DNA from: Gilliamella sp. wkB7
GTDB lineage: Bacteria; Pseudomonadota; Gammaproteobacteria; Enterobacterales; Orbaceae
Length of the DNA: 64,000 nt
Direction of reading: 5' to 3'
Assembly: GCF_001693435.1 (NCBI RefSeq)
Contig: NZ_CM004509.1
Span: forward strand, 310,001 to 374,000
The translations under genes and the position numbers were made by a program. Shown in pieces: positions 56,005 to 64,000 of this stretch (within the stretch, counting starts at the first letter, position 1; every line of letters begins with the position of its first letter). The notes beneath the pieces are model-generated. The model did no database searches. It saw only the letters and a program-made list of their open reading frames with translations, and was not told the DNA's origin.

Positions 56005-56937
56005 TCAATGGTTCGTAAATGATTTAGTGTCTCTTTTAGTTAGCATGGTTTTATATGAACCTGTAGCAAGGATTACACCACAGATGACAATTAATGCTCC
56101 ACAGACTTGTAACAGATTAGGAACTGATCCAGTGAATAATGCTAAAATCATAGTAAATACAGGTACTAAGTTGAAAAATACGGCTGTATTGGCTGCCCCG
56201 ATTTCTTTAATGCCAAAATTCCAAAATAAATATGCCAGTACCGTACCACAAACGGCCATATATACTAATATTAAATGATTTTTTATTGTTATATTATTGA
56301 GTGATATAAGTAAATTGTTGTTATAAACAGTAAATAATAAGATCCCTATGGTACCAAATAACATTGTATAAGTTGTAGTTTGTAAAGGTGTCGAGTTAGA
56401 TATATATTTTCTTGAACCAACAGTGTACGTCGCCCATGCGAGATTACCCAACATAATAATTAGATCGCCTGAACTGAAATTAAGCGAAATTAAATTCATT
56501 ATTGAACCATTACTTACGACAATAACCACGCCAAATAAGCTAATCAGCATACCGACAGTTTGGATTAGAGTAATTTTATGTTTATCAATCATTGCTGCCA
56601 ACAATGCTGTTGTTATCGGAGATGTAGCCATTATCAATGCTCCATTGATAGCTGACGTAGTTTTTAAACCAATAAAAAACGCTAAATTAAAGCCAGTTAT
56701 ACCTAATAAACCTAGAGCTATAAATGCAATCCAGTTCTTTTGTAGTGCCATAAGATAATTTCGATCTTTTAATAACATGAAAATCATTATAATTATCGTC
56801 GCAAAAACAAACCTTTCGGTTGCAACAACATAAGGAGATGCATCCGCAACCACTGACTCCCCAGCATTAAAATTAGATCCCCAAAAAAAAGTGGAAAGAG
56901 TGACAGCTAGTAACACTAAATATCTATTGTTAGGCAT
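56005..56937 (-). CDS. EamA/DMT-family transporter
   Basis: The ATG at 56937 has GGAG eight bases upstream; an in-frame ATG five codons earlier lacks one. The protein of about 310 residues has two EamA repeats, ten helices, with FFWGSNFNAGESVV at the start and GTVLAYLFWNFGIKEIGAAN in the second repeat. DMT exporters move amino acids, purines and other metabolites. It follows a 38-codon ORF and is divergent from an intact LysR gene. Confidence 0.88.
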   Translation of the reverse strand: MPNNRYLVLLAVTLSTFFWGSNFNAGESVVADASPYVVATERFVFATIIIMIFMLLKDRNYLMALQKNWIAFIALGLLGITGFNLAFFIGLKTTSAINGALIMATSPITTALLAAMIDKHKITLIQTVGMLISLFGVVIVVSNGSIMNLISLNFSSGDLIIMLGNLAWATYTVGSRKYISNSTPLQTTTYTMLFGTIGILLFTVYNNNLLISLNNITIKNHLILVYMAVCGTVLAYLFWNFGIKEIGAANTAVFFNLVPVFTMILALFTGSVPNLLQVCGALIVICGVILATGSYKTMLTKRDTKSFTNH

Positions 56938-56942
56938 GAACT

Positions 56943-57059
56943 CTATCTCCATAAAAATGCATTAAGGATTGTCGAAAATAGATGATCTCTTTCTTGTAAT
57001 AATCTAAAAGAAATTTCATTACCAATCTCACTTTCAATGCCTGCTGTAAATACATTCAT
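56943..57059 (-). CDS. Small ORF, 38 residues, coupled to DMT gene
   Basis: AAGGATATT precedes the ATG at 57059. The ORF (starts MNVFTAGIESEIGNEISFRL) ends six bases before the DMT start codon, and the DMT ribosome-binding site lies inside its last codons. It may be a leader peptide that couples translation, or the residue of a lost gene. No homology is recognised. Confidence 0.4.
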   Translation of the reverse strand: MNVFTAGIESEIGNEISFRLLQERDHLFSTILNAFLWR

Positions 57060-57156
57060 AATTAATATCCTTATGTTGATAGTATGATTGGTATAAAATA
57101 ATATTATTATCTCGTTTATAGCACAATGAACATATTTTCAATACAGAATTCCAAAA

Positions 57157-58065
57157 ATGAAAAAATCAATTTCTTTAAATGACCTAAATCTTTTTATAAA
57201 TGTCGTTCAGGCAGGTAGCCTTACTAAAGCTTCAGAAAATCTTTCAATCCCTATGGCTACTATCAGTCGTCGATTAACTCAATTAGAAGAATCAATAGGT
57301 GAACATCTGTTAAACCGCAGTACCAGATCTGTATCATTAACTACATTAGGACAAATGTATTTTGACCAATGTTTTAATCCTCTAACAGAATGTGTAATGG
57401 CCGTAAAGCACTTAAATGACAGCCACTATCAGTTATCTGGAACAATAAAAGTAACAGCACCGAGTAATTTAACTCACAAATGGCTAGCGAATTGTATTTT
57501 TTCTTTTATGAAGCAATATCCAGATATCAAGATTGATTTAATGGTAACTAACCGTATTGTTGACCTAACTGCATTAAACATTGATATTGCAATTCGAGTA
57601 GGAAATTTAGATGATAGCAATTGGGTAGCAAAAAAATTGTTTCTATCAAAAAATATTTTATGTGCATCTCCTAAATATTTAGAATTAAATTCGATCCCTT
57701 TACATCCAGTAGATTTGAAGAATCACAAACTAATATGTTCTACCATTAGTAATGGATGGACATTGAAAAACACTAAGACACAAGAGTTGTATGTTACAGA
57801 TATGACGTTTCACTTTGTTGTTGATGACACTCAGTTGATGATAAATGCATCTAAGCAGGATTTAGGCATTTGCTTTGTTCCTGAGCAATTCGTTTTTTCT
57901 GATATTCAGGATGGGAAGTTAATCCCAATTTTACCAGAATGGATTGGTAACTCAAGTCCAGTTTATATGATGGTTAGAGATAGAAGTTACATTCCTAATA
58001 GGGTGAAAATATTTAAAGAATACATAGAGCAATACATTCGAGATGAAAATCTAATTAATTATTAA
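57157..58065 (+). CDS. LysR-family transcriptional regulator
   Basis: A complete 302-residue regulator. The N-terminal helix-turn-helix is LNLFINVVQAGSLTKASENL and PMATISRRLTQLEESIG; the ligand domain contains IDIAIRVGNLDDSNWVAKKL and FVPEQFVFSDI. It belongs to the CrgA/DsdC-like LTTR_8 group. It is divergent from the DMT exporter gene, its probable target. A piece of its coding sequence reappears at 44285. Confidence 0.9.
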   Translation: MKKSISLNDLNLFINVVQAGSLTKASENLSIPMATISRRLTQLEESIGEHLLNRSTRSVSLTTLGQMYFDQCFNPLTECVMAVKHLNDSHYQLSGTIKVTAPSNLTHKWLANCIFSFMKQYPDIKIDLMVTNRIVDLTALNIDIAIRVGNLDDSNWVAKKLFLSKNILCASPKYLELNSIPLHPVDLKNHKLICSTISNGWTLKNTKTQELYVTDMTFHFVVDDTQLMINASKQDLGICFVPEQFVFSDIQDGKLIPILPEWIGNSSPVYMMVRDRSYIPNRVKIFKEYIEQYIRDENLINY

Positions 58066-58310
58066 ACAACGAGCGTCGATACAGCTTTGTAGCATTATGT
58101 CGATATCATTAATTAAGAAATTACAGGTATATCCTTTTAAAGGATGGTCTTGGATGATATGATTTTATGTTGATATCTACTTATGTAATTTCAATTATTT
58201 ATATGAGTATCAGTGAATTTTTTCTATTAATTATTAAAACAATTCTACTAAATTAAAATAAAGATATAAAAATCTAATACTCAATAAATTTATATAAGCA
58301 GGAAATGAAT

Positions 58311-58813
58311 ATGGCCTATATCTTACTCACATTAGCAGCTTGTTTTTGGGGGGTAATTATGTCGTGGGTCATATATTAGTGTCTAACTCAAATCCCATGA
58401 TACTTTAAGAAGGACGTTGGGCTTTTTATTGTTCTTTTTTGAGAATAAAAGATAAGGCTATTTCAGGGAATGTGTTTGTAACAGTAAGTTCTGTATTAGG
58501 AGCATTGATATTATCACCCATTTCTATTTTTTATTTTATTCTATTTCCTGTCACCGATATTAGTCCTTATCTACAATCAGATTTTATTTTAGGATTGTTA
58601 TATTTAGTTTTGTTTCCATCATGGCTAGCTTATTTATTTTGGAATAAAGGTATCGTGGAAATTGGAGCTACACGTGGTGAAATTTATACTCACCTAATCC
58701 CTCTATCCGGAGGATTATTTAGTATAGTATTTTTAAATGTAGAAATTAATTGGTTTCATATTGTAAGTGCTTTTTTAATCATTATTGGCGTAGTCCTCTG
58801 TTCTAAAAAATAA
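58311..58813 (+). pseudogene. Broken EamA/DMT transporter
   Basis: AGGAAATGAAT precedes an ATG at 58311 (MAYILLTLAACFWG), a normal DMT start. A frameshift follows, and the central part, about four helices, is missing. From 58439 an open frame gives the C-terminal half (WLAYLFWNKGIVEIGATRGE and a final helix) to the stop at 58811. About half of a normal 300-residue transporter is left. Confidence 0.8.
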
Positions 58814-59186
58814 TATCAATTAAGTTATTTTTGTTATACAAAACTATCTTGTATATCAACATTATTGGTAAATTAGATGAAAAATACTAATCTTTAATTA
58901 TTAGGAATGATAATCAAATAATTATTTCAGCCACTATTCCGAAGTAGAAGAAAATTAATTAGAACTAGCAAGTGATATTGATTTAACATGAATGTAAAAA
59001 TAAAGTTGTTGGAAATAAACAGTAAAATATACTAGTTTAAGTTTTTTAAATAAATCTCGATGATAAGAATTAAATCTTATAGCTTGATTTGACTCAAGCG
59101 AGGACATTTCATTTTTCAACATATAGAATGTAATTATCAAATAGCAAGATTCAGATTGTAATAGATAATAGAGTTTGTAAAATCAG
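58814..59186. other. AT-rich spacer before alkD
   Basis: No gene in 373 bases. It contains AGCAAGATTCAG at 59143, a motif that recurs as AGCAAGATTCGG at 44524, 60816 and 62373. Confidence 0.4.
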
Positions 59187-59885
59187 ATCATCAGAGAAAA
59201 AATTCGCAAAGAACTTGAAAAAATAACCGAAGAAAATTATCGAATCTTTGCTTCAAAGCTTATTCTTAACATTGATAATTTATTAGGTGTGAGAGTACCT
59301 AAACTGCGTAAAATAGCAAAAAAAATAGTACAGCTTGATTATGAATACTACCTTGCAATGGATAATCACTTATACTTCGAGGAAGTGATGTTACAAGGTA
59401 TGATTATAGGTGAAATTAAATTGCCATGGACTAAACGTTCACATTATGTGAAACAATTTATCTCTAAAATTAATAATTGGTCAATCTGTGATAGTTTTTG
59501 TTGTGGTTTAAAGTTTGAGGTTTCAGAAAAAGAGCTTGTATGGCAATTTCTACAGCCCTATTTTGCATCGGATAAACCATATGATATTCGCTTTGCTGTC
59601 GTCATGTTGCTTTTTTATTTTGTAGATGATGAGTATGCGCAGAAAGCATTCACTTTGTTTAATCAAATAAAAAACGATGATTACTATGTTAAGATGGCTG
59701 TTGCATGGGCGATTTCTATTTACGTTCGTGAGTTGCCTACGTTAACAATGTCATACTTTCAGAAAAATCAGCTAGATGATTGGATTTATAATAAAGCATT
59801 ACAAAAAATAACGGAATCATTGAAAGTGGATTCTAGAACAAAAATCATCATTCGCTCCATGAAACGTAAAATAAATAAATTATGA
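59187..59885 (+). CDS. AlkD-like DNA alkylation repair protein with altered start
   Basis: The open frame from about 59187 encodes IREKIRKELEKITEENYRIF then ASKLILNIDNLLGVRVPKLR, the usual AlkD beginning, followed by HEAT-like helices (LQGMIIGEIKL, WSICDSFCC). AlkD glycosylases remove alkylated bases by flipping-free binding. However, no ATG, GTG or TTG lies upstream: the expected start codon position holds ATC, after a stop at 59178. Translation could begin at GTG 59289, which would delete about 34 residues, or the gene may be inactive. The stop overlaps the DUF1848 start by four bases. Confidence 0.75.
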   Translation: MIREKIRKELEKITEENYRIFASKLILNIDNLLGVRVPKLRKIAKKIVQLDYEYYLAMDNHLYFEEVMLQGMIIGEIKLPWTKRSHYVKQFISKINNWSICDSFCCGLKFEVSEKELVWQFLQPYFASDKPYDIRFAVVMLLFYFVDDEYAQKAFTLFNQIKNDDYYVKMAVAWAISIYVRELPTLTMSYFQKNQLDDWIYNKALQKITESLKVDSRTKIIIRSMKRKINKL

Positions 59886-60814
59886 TTATCAGTGCCAGCC
59901 GTAGAACAGATATTCCAGCTTTTTACTCTTCGTGGTTTTTTAACCGACTGAAAGATGGGTTTGTTCTGGTTCCTAATCCAAGGAATTCAAAGCAATTAAG
60001 TCGCATTTCTCTATCACCTGATATAGTTGATTGTATTGTATTTTGGACTAAAAACCCACTTCCCATGTTAAATAAACTGGCGAATCTTTCTGGTTATCCT
60101 TTTTATTTTCAGTTTACATTAACAGCTTATCAAACAGACATTGAAAAACATCTTCCCTCTTTGCAAAAACGAATAGCTATATTCAAGCAATTAGCTGAGC
60201 AAGTTGGACAAGATCGTGTTATTTGGCGATATGATCCTATATTAATAAATACTCACTATACAGTTGATTATCACATCGATTTTTTTAATCAAATTGCTTC
60301 CTCTCTTCGCGGTTACACAGATACCTGTATCATTAGTTTTATTGATGATTATCCGCACATACGACAATCTCTAATTAAAGAAGGAATCATGCGATTAAAG
60401 TTAGCTGACATATTAAATCTATGCAGTTCACTATCTGAAATTGCTAGATACAATCAGCTAACTTTACAAACATGTGCTGAGGAAATAGAGTTATTGAATT
60501 GCAATATTTCTCATGGAGCTTGTATCGATAAAACACGCATTGAAAAGATGACGGGTCGCTTATTATTGGCTAAGAAAGATAAAAATCAGCGACCAATCTG
60601 TCAATGTATAGAAAGTATTGATATTGGAACATATGATACCTGCTCTTTTGGATGTGTATACTGTTATGCAACATCATCAAAGAGAAAAGCCCTAGCTAAT
60701 AGACGCCTACATAATAAATGTTCGCCTAAATTAATAGGTGCTCTCCTTGAAACAGACATAATCAAAAATAAGCCAATGCACTCATTATTTACTTTGCAAA
60801 ATGAATTATTTTAA
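59882..60814 (+). CDS. DUF1848 family protein
   Basis: A 310-residue protein starting IISASRRTDIPAFYSSWFFN and containing CIVFWTKNPLPML and RVIWRYDPILI, all typical of DUF1848. The C-terminus carries the cysteine cluster CQC...TCSFGCVYCYATSSK. The CxxGCxYCY arrangement suggests an iron-sulfur site resembling radical-SAM or spore-photoproduct-lyase proteins. Function is not established. It overlaps alkD (ATGA) and precedes the Ada-like gene, so a role in DNA damage repair is a reasonable guess. Confidence 0.85.
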   Translation: MIISASRRTDIPAFYSSWFFNRLKDGFVLVPNPRNSKQLSRISLSPDIVDCIVFWTKNPLPMLNKLANLSGYPFYFQFTLTAYQTDIEKHLPSLQKRIAIFKQLAEQVGQDRVIWRYDPILINTHYTVDYHIDFFNQIASSLRGYTDTCIISFIDDYPHIRQSLIKEGIMRLKLADILNLCSSLSEIARYNQLTLQTCAEEIELLNCNISHGACIDKTRIEKMTGRLLLAKKDKNQRPICQCIESIDIGTYDTCSFGCVYCYATSSKRKALANRRLHNKCSPKLIGALLETDIIKNKPMHSLFTLQNELF

Positions 60815-61669
60815 TAGCAAGATTCGGGTTTTTAATTGTTGAAATTTTAAATATTATAGGTTCTATCATTAATTATAATAAAAAAGTATGAAAAGTTATA
60901 CAAAAGTGATTATTTAAAACTGGTTGAGAGTGTTGCTAAAAAGCCAAATACTAATAAACAAATTCAAGTAACTTACATTGAAAAAACTTAAGAAAGTTGA
61001 ATGGAGCTAGTACGAATTGAGATACTGATACACTTGTTTTTCCTAAATACAATTTGTTATTCCGAGGATTAAAACAGATTAGTCAATGTTCAAATAAACA
61101 AGAACATTCCTACATTGCTTCACTGGCTAGGTGAAAAGGAGTATTCATGATACAAAGACAAAAACAGATAGACTTTGCTCGAATAAGAAAAGCTATCGGA
61201 TATTTGAGTGAAAACTATAAATCTCAACCGACACTTGAACAAGCAGCAGAGCATGTAAATTTAAGTTCTTATCATTTTCAACGTATGTTTTCTAACTGGG
61301 CGGGTGTTAGTCCTAAACAATTCCTAAGATACATCAATATAACTCATGCTAAAAAACTTCTAAAAGAAGATAAAGCTTCATTATTGGATACTACCTATGA
61401 GTTGGGGTTGTCAAGTACGAGCCGATTACACGATTTGTTTATTGATATTGAAGGTATGACTCCTGGAGAATATAAAAATGGCGGTGAAAACTTATCAATT
61501 AACTACAGTTTTGTTGAAAGCCCTTTTGGAAAAACCATTGTTGCATCAACAATAAAAGGAATTTGTTATATCGCTTTTGTTAATGACGAAGAATCATCAC
61601 TTAAATTATTGAAAAACCAATATCCTAATGCTCAGTACCAAAAACACAGAGATCAGATGCAACAAAATG
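60657..61669. repeat. Duplicated segment, intact-locus copy (matches 44364-45378)
   Basis: The last third of DUF1848, the spacer and the first 174 codons of the Ada-like gene recur at 44364-45378 with few changes. Here both genes are complete, so this is the parental arrangement. Confidence 0.9.
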
Positions 61670-61992
61670 CAATCCTTGTATTTACTCAAGATTGGTCAAG
61701 ACTAGATAAAATAAAGCTACATATCAAGGGTACTGATTTTCAACTTAAGGTATGGCAGGCTTTATTGACAATCCCTATGGGAAAGCTATCAACCTATAGC
61801 AACATAGCAAGCAAAATAAATAATCCCAAAGCTAGCCGTGCGGTTGGCTCTGCTATTGGCGATAACCCAGTAGCATTTTTAATTCCTTGCCATAGGGTTA
61901 TAAAATCAACAGGATTACTGGGGCAATACCATTGGGGTTGCGATCGGAAAGCCGCGATGATTGGTTGGGAAGGCGTTAAAACAGATGATTGA
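61147..61992 (+). CDS. AraC-type regulator fused to methylated-DNA-protein cysteine methyltransferase (Ada-like)
   Basis: A 281-residue protein: N-terminal AraC helix-turn-helix (residues 10-110, SSYHFQRMFSNWAGVSPKQF) followed by a methyltransferase domain with FQLKVWQALLTIPMGKLSTY and the active site IPCHRVIKSTG, where Cys248 accepts the alkyl group. It lacks the N-terminal phosphotriester domain of E. coli Ada. It would repair O6-alkylguanine and may regulate repair genes. GGAG precedes the ATG. Third in a row with alkD and DUF1848. Confidence 0.92.
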   Translation: MIQRQKQIDFARIRKAIGYLSENYKSQPTLEQAAEHVNLSSYHFQRMFSNWAGVSPKQFLRYINITHAKKLLKEDKASLLDTTYELGLSSTSRLHDLFIDIEGMTPGEYKNGGENLSINYSFVESPFGKTIVASTIKGICYIAFVNDEESSLKLLKNQYPNAQYQKHRDQMQQNAILVFTQDWSRLDKIKLHIKGTDFQLKVWQALLTIPMGKLSTYSNIASKINNPKASRAVGSAIGDNPVAFLIPCHRVIKSTGLLGQYHWGCDRKAAMIGWEGVKTDD

Positions 61993-62457
61993 CTACAATA
62001 TATTAGCAATAATTAAAGCGAATTTCATAAAGAAGAAATAACTAAGCATTTTGCAAGTTCATCCTCTTATGTATAGCGATTATTTTGAGCAGTATATAAA
62101 CTAGTCGTTTGGTACTAAATTATACATTTATTTGGCGCTAATTTAGTTAGGTCAGAATTATCAACAATCTCAACTAAATTCTTTCCATTTTGATTCAGTA
62201 TTACCATCTACTTTAAAACTCGTTTGTAAGACTGTTTTTTCTACAAGGTTAATTCATTGCCATTGTTCTCACCTTATTTATTTTTTTCATAACAATGATC
62301 TAATAAAACCAATATTAATTAGTACGACCCACCCAATTTTTTACATTATTGATAACTGTCATTTGAAACTTTAGCAAGATTCGGATTGTTAACAATGCTG
62401 AATGAATTTTACTATAACTTAAAAATAAACAATCGGGTAAACACAAAGAAAGGATAA
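61993..62457. other. Gene-free spacer
   Basis: 465 AT-rich bases without a supported gene. AGCAAGATTCGG recurs at 62373. Confidence 0.45.
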
Positions 62458-62676
62458 ATGGAAAGTGTTAAAAATAAAATTCAAAAACGCAGAAATTATA
62501 ATATTTATGCAGACAATTTTTCTATTGTAAAAGATAGACATGAATCTTTAATAGAAAATAAAAATGTATGGAAGCGATCATTAAGGTACCTATCCTTTCC
62601 ATACATAGAGCTAATTAAAAGCTTACTTGCTATAGATGAACACGCGATTAACAGTAATATTGGCGATCGCAAATAA
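62458..62676 (+). CDS. Small hypothetical protein, 72 residues
   Basis: AAAGGA lies five bases before the ATG. The protein is basic in its first half (VKNKIQKRRNYNIYADNF) and hydrophilic throughout, with no membrane helix or signal peptide. It lies 56 bases before an MFS gene on the same strand. It might be a regulator, a peptide product, or a truncated gene; nothing decides. Confidence 0.5.
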   Translation: MESVKNKIQKRRNYNIYADNFSIVKDRHESLIENKNVWKRSLRYLSFPYIELIKSLLAIDEHAINSNIGDRK

Positions 62677-62732
62677 TACATTTTTACTAAAATTTCTTAT
62701 GGTATTTTACTAATAAATAATGGGAAGAGAAG

Positions 62733-63944
62733 ATGAACAAATTGCTAATTCATAAGATTTCTTATTCAAATTTATGCGCGCAATTCTCTGAACAAATAAT
62801 AATAGCTGTGCTACCGATTATAGCAGTGCTATCTATGAATGCTTCAGCAGCTGAAACCGCTTTTATACAAATGATAAATACTTTACCTTTTTTATTACTA
62901 TCGATTCCAATGGGAGTAATTGCAGATAGAGTATCTAGAAAAAAATTAATGATCATAATAGAAATAGTTCGAGCAACAGCTATATTTATATTATTTTATT
63001 TGACGTTCTCAGGGAGCCTATCAATCAATAAAATTGCATTATTCGGTTTTTTTATAGCCATGGGTACCGTTATTTACAGTGTAGCAAATCCGGCTTTAGT
63101 GGCATCTTTTGTCATAAAAGAGCAACTTATTAATGCCAATAGATCAATAGAAATTGCCAAAAGTGTGGCTTTTACAGCTGGGCCCGCTTTAGGTGGTATT
63201 CTTGCTAGTTATTTATCTGGCGGGTTAGCGTTCATCTTGGCTTTTTCGCTCTCAATAGTAAGTGCTGTTTTTCTAATATGTTTACCAAAAGAGCCACTTC
63301 TAGAAAAATCTGGAAGAAATATTATTCAAGAACTTTGTGATGGTTTAATTTTTTTAATTAAAAATAAATACCTTATGCCAATAACCATAACAGCCTTTGT
63401 GTTTAATCTATCGCAATACTTGTTATTATCTATTTTTGCTTATTATGTTATCAATAATCTATCCTTTACTTCTTTTGAAGTTGGAGCTTCATTAAGTTTA
63501 ATTGGTTTAGGAATGTTAATAGGATCATTTTTATACAAAATTATATCTAAAAAAATTAATTTTGGTTTGCAACTGACTTTAGGGCCTATATCTGCATTTA
63601 TGGCTTCAATTTTGATATTCTTAACTCTTATATATTCTGCCAAAATATTAGTTTTTGTCGCTTTCTTCTTTTTTGGATTTGGACCTATTATATGGACTAT
63701 ATCAACAGTATCATTAAGACAGCTAGTCACACCTACTAATATGATAGCTAAAGTATCGTCGGTGATCATGACTGTTACTTTTGGGGCTCGGCCTTTGGGG
63801 GCAGCCATAGGAGTGTACATAAGTGCAAATTTTGGTGTAAAAAGTTGTATTCTTGCAGTGTTAATCGGTTTTTTAATTCAATTAATCATAATTCTTTTTT
63901 CAAAACCGGCCAAATTAAAAAATTTATCGGATGCTGAAGAATAA
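62733..63944 (+). CDS. MFS transporter, EntS/MefA-like
   Basis: A 403-residue permease with twelve predicted helices, MFS_3 type: IPMGVIADRVSRKKLMIIIE (motif A), then AKSVAFTAGPALGGILASYL (motif C-like) and FFFFGFGPIIWTISTVSLRQ in the C-terminal half. Relatives export enterobactin (EntS) or macrolides (Mef). GAAGAGAAG precedes the ATG. The preceding small ORF may be cotranscribed. A few bases remain to the window end. Confidence 0.87.
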   Translation: MNKLLIHKISYSNLCAQFSEQIIIAVLPIIAVLSMNASAAETAFIQMINTLPFLLLSIPMGVIADRVSRKKLMIIIEIVRATAIFILFYLTFSGSLSINKIALFGFFIAMGTVIYSVANPALVASFVIKEQLINANRSIEIAKSVAFTAGPALGGILASYLSGGLAFILAFSLSIVSAVFLICLPKEPLLEKSGRNIIQELCDGLIFLIKNKYLMPITITAFVFNLSQYLLLSIFAYYVINNLSFTSFEVGASLSLIGLGMLIGSFLYKIISKKINFGLQLTLGPISAFMASILIFLTLIYSAKILVFVAFFFFGFGPIIWTISTVSLRQLVTPTNMIAKVSSVIMTVTFGARPLGAAIGVYISANFGVKSCILAVLIGFLIQLIIILFSKPAKLKNLSDAEE

Positions 63945-64000
63945 AAATAATATCATTTAAATAACAATATTATAAAGGTGAGCACTGTCTAATGTTTTGG

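Noticed and set aside
1..64000. CRISPR arrays, rRNA genes, prophage, plasmid or replication origin
   Set aside because: No regularly spaced repeats, rRNA sequence, phage structural genes or origin-like iterons were seen.

Overview
The window looks like the chromosome of an AT-rich gammaproteobacterium close to the Orbales (Gilliamella/Orbus/Frischella, insect-gut symbionts). Core genes (ybiI, ybhA, truC, lptFG, pepA-holC, valS, ompW, yhcH) are Enterobacterales-like in length and motif, but base composition is very AT-rich and a mannose-family PTS operon is present. The organism call is inference from gene content, not from a marker search.

1-33 kb is an ordinary, compact core region. It opens with the tail of an RpiR/SIS sugar regulator, then a four-gene mannose-family PTS (EIIA, EIIB, EIIC, EIID) ending in a tyrosine-phosphatase gene. 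Next come a leftward block (YdiJ-type FAD/Fe-S oxidase, YiiX-like hydrolase, lipoprotein, truC, ybhA, recR, plsY, uvrA, kdgK-yhcH), a tRNA-Lys(CTT), an SMR exporter, ompW, valS, a pantothenate operon (panG-like, panB, panC), holC-pepA, divergent lptFG, and a methionine sulfoxide repair block (msrA, cytochrome b561, msrB). panGBC sits between holC and valS, which are adjacent in E. coli.

33-64 kb is an accessory region of different texture: long AT-rich spacers, many pseudogenes, duplicated fragments, and repeated 'regulator plus exporter' modules. It holds an HPP protein with a TetR regulator, a hydrolase with a CGNR regulator, a 941-residue SIR2 protein of anti-phage type, five MFS genes or remnants, two DMT exporters (one broken), TetR+GAPDH+MFS around a decayed isopropylmalate-synthase-like gene, an ArsR/MFS pair, an IS3 transposase remnant, a PD-(D/E)xK-like remnant, and an alkylation repair cluster (AlkD, DUF1848, AraC-methyltransferase fusion).

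The most striking item is a short pseudogene at 42949-43193. Its first 28 codons read as the start of a tRNA-dependent cyclodipeptide synthase and its remainder as the haem-binding C-terminus of a cytochrome P450. It lies directly upstream of an intact MFS exporter and divergent from an AraC regulator. This is what a collapsed cyclodipeptide (pulcherriminic-acid-type: synthase, P450, exporter) cluster would look like. A second key observation is that the locus at 44285-45378 is a mosaic copy of sequences at 57.6 kb and 60.7-61.7 kb, so this island has been rearranged by duplication and deletion. Short perfect palindromes in front of several regulators are good candidates for their operators.
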